Below, piece by piece: positions 22,034 to 26,522 of a DNA stretch of 26,522 nucleotides. The notes beneath the pieces were generated by a model. The model did not search any database. It was given only the letters and a program-made list of their open reading frames with translations, and was not told the origin of the DNA. This stretch comes from Haliea sp041746975 (GTDB taxonomy: Bacteria; Pseudomonadota; Gammaproteobacteria; Pseudomonadales; Halieaceae). The DNA lies in contig JBGTGB010000260.1 of NCBI GenBank assembly GCA_041746975.1, positions 1 through 26,522 of the forward strand, read 5' to 3'. The stretch's first letter is position 1, and every line of letters begins with the position of its first letter. Both the position numbers and the translations under genes were made by a program.

Positions 22034-24943
22034 ATGTGTTGTCTCAGCATCACCCGCCGCCCGTGTGCCCTATTCGCAATCAGTGCGTTGATTATCCTCA
22101 CGGGCTGCCAGCGTGGTGAACCCCCGACGCTTCCAGAGGTGGTACAGCCGGTGACGGAAATATCCGTTATCACCAGTCCCGCCGACACCCGCGAGTACTA
22201 CACCTTTACCCTGGGCAACGAGCTGGAGGTGCTCCTGGTCTCCGACCCGGGCGCCCAGACCTCATCCGCGGCGCTCAGCGTCGGAGTGGGTATGCTGCAG
22301 GACCCCATGGACTACCAGGGCATGGCGCACTACCTGGAGCACATGCTGTTGCTCGCTACTGAAGACTACCCGGAGCCCGACGGTTTCCTGAGTTTTACCA
22401 ACCAGCACGGGGGCACCCACAACGCCTACACCTGGCTGGACGTGACCAACTACATGTTCGAGATCCCCAACGCCCACTTTACCGAGGCGCTGGACCGGTT
22501 CGCGTCCGTCTTCCGCAGCCCCCTGCTGGACCCGGAGTACATCGAGAAGGAAAAGAACGCCGTACACGCCGAGTGGTCCATGCGCCGCGCCCGGGACTTC
22601 GACGGTATCTTCGAACTGGACCGCTCGATGCTGGGCGAGCACCCTGCCAACCGCTTCATAGTTGGCAATCTGGAGTCACTGGCAGACAAACCTGGCTCCA
22701 CCCTGCATGCAGCCACGGTCGACTTTTACCAGCGCTACTACTCGGCCAACATCATGAAGCTGGCGATGGTGAGCCCCCTCCCGCTGGCGGAAATGCGCAT
22801 CATGGCGCGCACCTACTTCGGCGCGATAGAAAACAAGGACGTCGCCAGACCCACGGTGGACGCAAGCCTGGACCCAGCCGACATCGGCGGCCAGCGCATC
22901 CACTACCAGCCCCAGGAAGACCTGCGCCAACTCAGCCTGGATTTCCTCATCAAGAACAATCGCGATCAGTTCCGCAGCAAGCCCAACCAGTACCTGGCTT
23001 ACATTATTGGCTCCGACATGCCGGGCACGCCGGCCGCCACCTTCAAGGAACGGGGCTGGGCCAGCGATTTCAGCGTCGCGGTACATCCCGATTTATACGG
23101 CAATTACGGCTCATTCAGCATTGGGGTCGAAGTCACCAGCGAGGGCATGGCGCACCGGGAAACCATGGTGACCCTGATTCTCGGTTACATCGAACAGCTG
23201 CGGGCAGCGGGCGTTTCCGACCGCTATGTGGGCGAGTTCACTACCTCACTGAGCAACGCCTTCGAATTTCTGGAGCGCAAACGCGACTTCGACTACGTCG
23301 CCGAGCTGGCCGAGGCCATGCAGTATTACCCCGTACTGCACGCGGTAGACGCCAACTACCGCTTCGAGAGCTTCGACCAGGCGGCGGTGGACGCCGTGCT
23401 GGCGCAGCTGACGCCGGCAGCGCTGCGGGTCTGGTACATCTCCAGGGATGAGCCCACCGAGAAGGAGCTGGAATTTTTTACCGGCCGCTACCAGATACGG
23501 CCGCTGGAACTGCCCCCAGCGTCGGCGCAGCTGGCGGCCGCAGAGCAGGCCGGCCTGGCTCTCTCGGCTCTGAACACCTTGCTGCCGGAGAAGTTCGAGT
23601 TGCACGCGGCGTCGACGGAACCGACCCGCGTAGTGAGCACAAACGGCGTTGAGCTGTGGTTACAGGGCAGCGAGCGCTTTGCCGAACAGCCCAGAGGCCA
23701 CACCCAGCTCTACTTCAACACCGCAGCGCGGCAGGAAAGTGCCGCTGGCAGCGTGCTGCTGGCCCTCTGGGCGGACCTTTATCAGCAGCGGCAAAAAGCC
23801 TGGTTCACCGAGGCGGCAATTGCCGGCATGGAAGCCCAGGTCAGCGTAGAAGACGGTATCCAGCTGTCGGTAACAGGTTTTACCGACAAGCAGCTGCCTT
23901 TCCTGGAACAGGCCCTGACCGGTCTGCGGGTCAAGCCCAGCGCCCAGGAGCTGGAACAGGCTCGCGATCGCTTCCTGCGCCAGCTCGAAAACAACCGCCG
24001 CAGTATCGCCATGGAGCAACTGTTCACCGCGCTGCGGCAGGTTGCCTATAGCGGTCGCTATGACGACGACAGCCTGCGCGAAGCCGCTGCGGCAGTCACG
24101 CTTGAGCAGCTGCAGGCTTTCATCAACGACACCCTGGCCAACAACCACATTCGCGGTTACCTGTTCGGCAACTATGACAGCGATTACGCCGAGGCCCTCG
24201 CCAAAACCCTTGGTTCACAGTTCCCTGAGCGAAGCGCTACACCCTACGCGCGCAGCGATCTCTATGCGCCCACACGCGGCAATTCCGTGGTGTTGACCGA
24301 AGACACCGCGGTGGAAGACCTCGGCATGCTGCACCTCTACCTCGCTCCCGAGGCGGGCTTCGCCGGCATTGCCGCGGCCCGCGTTCTGGGCGCGCACCTG
24401 GGCGACCGCGCCTTCGTGCAACTCCGCACTGAGGAGCAGCTGGGCTACGACGTGGGCGGCATGGGCAGCGCGCTGGGGGATTTCGGCTTTGTCGGCCTCT
24501 ACATTCAGACACCGGTGATGAACGCTGAGGACATGTTCACACGCCTGCAGCGCTTCACCGCAGAGTATTCCGACACGCTGGCCGATCTGGACCCGGAAGC
24601 ATTCAACCGGATTCGGGACGGCGTACTCAACGAGATCAGGCAGCCGCCGCAAAACCTCGCCCAGGAAGCGGCCCCTTTCCTGCAAGACTGGAATCGAGAG
24701 CGCTATGACTTCGACTCCCGTGCCCAACTGCTTGCGGCTGTCGAAAACACGGCGCTGGCGGACATCCAGCGGTTTTATCGGGATAACGTCATCGCAGAGG
24801 ATCGCAGCAGCCTGCTGCTGCAGCTTCGCGGTACCCGGTTTGCCGATGCACCCTTTGCCGTAATTCCCGGTGTAGAACCTATTGCCGACCTGGCTGAATT
24901 CCACGCCCGGATGGCGGTGCAGGAGCGCTCCCTGGCAGACTAG
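22034..24943 (+). CDS. Pitrilysin-like M16 zinc protease, predicted lipoprotein
   Basis: The product is 969 residues, close to E. coli protease III (962). The N-terminus is a lipoprotein signal with lipobox LTGC (Cys25), so it is probably anchored in the envelope rather than free in the periplasm. The inverted zinc motif HYLEH (His99, Glu102, His103) is followed 81 residues after His99 by Glu180 (NAVHAEW), the third ligand, exactly as in pitrilysin. The C-terminal inactive half ends with the insulinase-type RTEEQLGYDVG near residue 820, which helps form the chamber. It degrades small unfolded peptides. I chose the ATG at 22034, with GGAG 7 nt upstream, over a frame reaching 21959. The final codon overlaps the convergent Rieske gene. 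Confidence 0.93.
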   Translation: MCCLSITRRPCALFAISALIILTGCQRGEPPTLPEVVQPVTEISVITSPADTREYYTFTLGNELEVLLVSDPGAQTSSAALSVGVGMLQDPMDYQGMAHYLEHMLLLATEDYPEPDGFLSFTNQHGGTHNAYTWLDVTNYMFEIPNAHFTEALDRFASVFRSPLLDPEYIEKEKNAVHAEWSMRRARDFDGIFELDRSMLGEHPANRFIVGNLESLADKPGSTLHAATVDFYQRYYSANIMKLAMVSPLPLAEMRIMARTYFGAIENKDVARPTVDASLDPADIGGQRIHYQPQEDLRQLSLDFLIKNNRDQFRSKPNQYLAYIIGSDMPGTPAATFKERGWASDFSVAVHPDLYGNYGSFSIGVEVTSEGMAHRETMVTLILGYIEQLRAAGVSDRYVGEFTTSLSNAFEFLERKRDFDYVAELAEAMQYYPVLHAVDANYRFESFDQAAVDAVLAQLTPAALRVWYISRDEPTEKELEFFTGRYQIRPLELPPASAQLAAAEQAGLALSALNTLLPEKFELHAASTEPTRVVSTNGVELWLQGSERFAEQPRGHTQLYFNTAARQESAAGSVLLALWADLYQQRQKAWFTEAAIAGMEAQVSVEDGIQLSVTGFTDKQLPFLEQALTGLRVKPSAQELEQARDRFLRQLENNRRSIAMEQLFTALRQVAYSGRYDDDSLREAAAAVTLEQLQAFINDTLANNHIRGYLFGNYDSDYAEALAKTLGSQFPERSATPYARSDLYAPTRGNSVVLTEDTAVEDLGMLHLYLAPEAGFAGIAAARVLGAHLGDRAFVQLRTEEQLGYDVGGMGSALGDFGFVGLYIQTPVMNAEDMFTRLQRFTAEYSDTLADLDPEAFNRIRDGVLNEIRQPPQNLAQEAAPFLQDWNRERYDFDSRAQLLAAVENTALADIQRFYRDNVIAEDRSSLLLQLRGTRFADAPFAVIPGVEPIADLAEFHARMAVQERSLAD

Positions 24944-25983
24944 CGCGGCAGGTAGAACTGCTCGTACCAGCGCCTCAGCTTGTTGATGGGGCCGTCGCCG
25001 TCACAGAGGATAGGATCGGCCTGGTAGACCTTGTCCTTCCAGATTTGAACGTCGGAGCCGAAAGCCGCGTGGGCGCCGATCGCGTATTGTTGCACAAACT
25101 CCTCCGGCAGAGACTCCCCGTCCAGGCCGCTGACGATAATAGCGCTGCACAGATCCACCTCGCTGTCATTCACCGGGGTGTGATAGTTCACCCACCAGCT
25201 CTTATAGCTCATTATCTTGCTACGCGATTCGGTGTAGTAATACATGATTGCCGGGCCGTGATAGGTGGCGTCGCCCCAGGCGTCGGCCTGCTGTTCGATC
25301 GCTTGCAGACTCATGGCCTCCATGTCGAAGGGCAGGCCCGGTGGCACTACCATGCGCGCGTCGGCTGAGCGCTGCACAGTGGAGAGTTGGGTTACCGTAC
25401 GCTCACCGAAGCGATTCTCGAAAGCCTTTACCTCGCCGCCGTGGACATGGGGGAAGTGGGCGATGTCGACAATGTTCTCAATGACATCGCAGGGCTGGGC
25501 GCGCACCCGGGAGCGGTGGAAATGCCAGTCGCCCCAGCCGCCCTCAGCGTGGCCCCAGTCCGGAATGTCCGGCAGGTAGTCTTCCGGCGCTTCATTCAAC
25601 GGGTCATACCAGAGCGCGATGAAGCCGCTGGCCTCCCGCAGCGGCCAACCGCGCAGGGCGTGGCGCGCCCGCTCGGGAATCTTGCTGGCATAGGGTATGG
25701 CCACGCACTCGCCGACGCCAGTGAAAGTCCAGCCATGGAAGGGGCAGGCGATGGTGTCGCCACTGATGCGGCCGCCGTCACTGGCAAGGTGGGCGCCCAG
25801 GTGCGGACAGTGGGCATCGACCACGGCGGCGGTACCTGATTCGCCACGAAACAGCACCAGGTCACGATTGAAGTAGTGCAGGCGCTGCACCTCGCCCACT
25901 GCCAACTCGCTGGAGAAGGCGACGATATGCCAGCCGCGGGCAAAGCGGCCGGGCTCCAGAAACGCATACTTGTAGTCACTCAT
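24940..25983 (-). CDS. Rieske oxygenase, KshA-like (probable 3-ketosteroid 9-alpha-hydroxylase component)
   Basis: The product is 347 residues. The Rieske [2Fe-2S] site is CPHLG (Cys59, His61) and CPFHGW (Cys80, His83). The mononuclear iron site reads ENIVDIAHFPHVHG, with the bridging Asp173 and the pair His176/His181. The SRPBCC-type catalytic domain fills the rest. The NxVDxAHF pattern and length fit KshA, which opens the steroid B ring with the aid of a reductase. The adjoining KstD-like gene, overlapping by ATGA, strengthens this. Other Rieske oxygenases acting on terpenoids or sterols remain possible. The ATG at 25983 is fixed by the overlap. No KshB-type reductase is in the window. Confidence 0.85.
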   Translation of the reverse strand: MSDYKYAFLEPGRFARGWHIVAFSSELAVGEVQRLHYFNRDLVLFRGESGTAAVVDAHCPHLGAHLASDGGRISGDTIACPFHGWTFTGVGECVAIPYASKIPERARHALRGWPLREASGFIALWYDPLNEAPEDYLPDIPDWGHAEGGWGDWHFHRSRVRAQPCDVIENIVDIAHFPHVHGGEVKAFENRFGERTVTQLSTVQRSADARMVVPPGLPFDMEAMSLQAIEQQADAWGDATYHGPAIMYYYTESRSKIMSYKSWWVNYHTPVNDSEVDLCSAIIVSGLDGESLPEEFVQQYAIGAHAAFGSDVQIWKDKVYQADPILCDGDGPINKLRRWYEQFYLPR

Positions 25984-26522
25984 GCAGATTCTCCATTCTC
26001 GGCAAATGCGTGGCGTGCGGCGATGTAGGCAAAGGTCATCGCCGAACCGATGGTGGCACCGGCTCCGGGATAGGTATCTCCCATCACTGCCGCACTGGTA
26101 TTGCCGGCGGCATACAGGCCTGGAATTACCGCGCCGGATTCATTCAATACCCGGCCGTACTCATCACAGCGCAGGCCACCCTTGGTATCGAGGTCGCCGG
26201 CCTCGCAGCGCAGCGCATAGTAAGGGCCGGTTTCCAGCGGGCCCAGGCAGGGGTTGGGCTGCACCTTCGGGTCAGCGTAGTAGCGGTCGTGCTCGCTGTC
26301 GCCGCGGCCAAAGTCAGGGTCCAGCCCGAGCCGGGCGTTGGCATTGAAACGCTCGACCGTCGCGGCGAGCGCCTGAGCATCGATTCCCAGTTTCGCCGCA
26401 AGGGCAGCGAGGCTATCCGCTTTGGTCAGCAGGCCAGAGCTGAACATTTCTGGCGGCAGGTTCTCATCCCGGGTCATCTTGCCGGGCTTGATGTGGCCCA
26501 CGGGATAGCGCTGGCGGTAGCC
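25980..26522 (-). CDS. KstD-like FAD-dependent 3-ketosteroid delta-1-dehydrogenase, C-terminal part
   Basis: The last 180 residues are visible; the gene continues past base 26522. The sequence shows YPVGHIKPGKMTRDENLPPE, LAAKLGIDAQALAATVERFN and PGLYAAGNTSAAVMGDTYPG followed by GATIGSAMTFAYIAARHA. This is the C-terminal FAD-binding and active-site region of the KstD/FAD_binding_2 family. KstD introduces the C1-C2 double bond that, with 9-alpha-hydroxylation by KshA, opens the steroid ring. The stop overlaps the Rieske start as ATGA, giving tight co-expression. Other flavoprotein 3-ketosteroid or fumarate-reductase-like dehydrogenases are an alternative, because the N-terminal half cannot be seen. 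Confidence 0.82.
   Translation of the reverse strand, partial: GYRQRYPVGHIKPGKMTRDENLPPEMFSSGLLTKADSLAALAAKLGIDAQALAATVERFNANARLGLDPDFGRGDSEHDRYYADPKVQPNPCLGPLETGPYYALRCEAGDLDTKGGLRCDEYGRVLNESGAVIPGLYAAGNTSAAVMGDTYPGAGATIGSAMTFAYIAARHAFAENGESA

Noticed and set aside
1..26522. RNA genes, CRISPR arrays, prophage or complete transposons
   Set aside because: I looked for tRNA-like cloverleaf ends, regular repeat-spacer units, integrase or transposase motifs and found none that could be supported by eye.

Overview
The window looks like chromosomal DNA of a GC-rich, aerobic, heterotrophic gammaproteobacterium. A marine lineage such as Halieaceae or Spongiibacteraceae would fit, but that is inferred from gene content and not proven. 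The signs are a TonB-dependent receptor of the type common in such bacteria, a CbpA/CbpM pair, a YihY-family membrane protein, aromatic-acid and steroid catabolic genes, and Gram-negative signal peptides and lipoboxes. I saw no rRNA, tRNA, CRISPR array, phage or complete insertion sequence.

Layout, left to right. (1) 1-2894: a piece of the protocatechuate/gallate 4,5-cleavage pathway. A PrpF/GalD-type tautomerase (cut by the window edge) and an RraA-like HMG/CHA aldolase form a minus-strand operon, divergent from a LysR-type regulator with two DNA-binding domains in tandem. (2) 2881-3256: decayed remains that I read as the end of a formate dehydrogenase operon, an FdhD/FdsC C-terminal fragment followed by a frameshifted FdsD-like gene. 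They sit next to an apparent deletion scar. (3) 3546-7002: a minus-strand operon of four exported proteins (DUF4331 protein, Pro-rich lipoprotein, TPR protein, and a HupE/UreJ-like periplasmic domain lacking its membrane half). It is preceded by a leader with three consecutive inverted repeats. (4) 7254-11519: an exported methyltransferase-like protein, an unusual exported fusion of a MetX-like hydrolase to a cyclophilin domain, a YihY/BrkB-family membrane protein and a VOC protein. (5) 11532-12778: the cbpA-cbpM co-chaperone pair. (6) 12963-18445: a probable operon of TonB-dependent receptor, SnoaL-like protein, PaaI-type thioesterase and a PQQ dehydrogenase with a built-in cytochrome c domain. 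(7) 18475-21012: a small acidic exported protein, an MBL-fold hydrolase, tandem palindromic repeats and an SDR oxidoreductase. (8) 21085-21786: a YefM-YoeB-type toxin-antitoxin operon with a recognisable promoter and operator; the toxin lacks two catalytic residues. (9) 22034-26522: a pitrilysin-like lipoprotein protease, converging on a KshA-like Rieske oxygenase and the 3' part of a KstD-like flavoprotein, which points to steroid-ring degradation.

Together the genes suggest a bacterium that takes up hydrophobic or aromatic substrates through TonB receptors, oxidises them in the periplasm (PQQ enzyme) and cytoplasm (KstD/KshA), and can feed aromatic ring-cleavage products into central metabolism (GalD, aldolase). 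The points most worth attention are the structured DUF4331 operon, the hydrolase-cyclophilin fusion, the deletion scar that truncates two gene clusters at once, the double-HTH LysR regulator and the active-site-altered YoeB.
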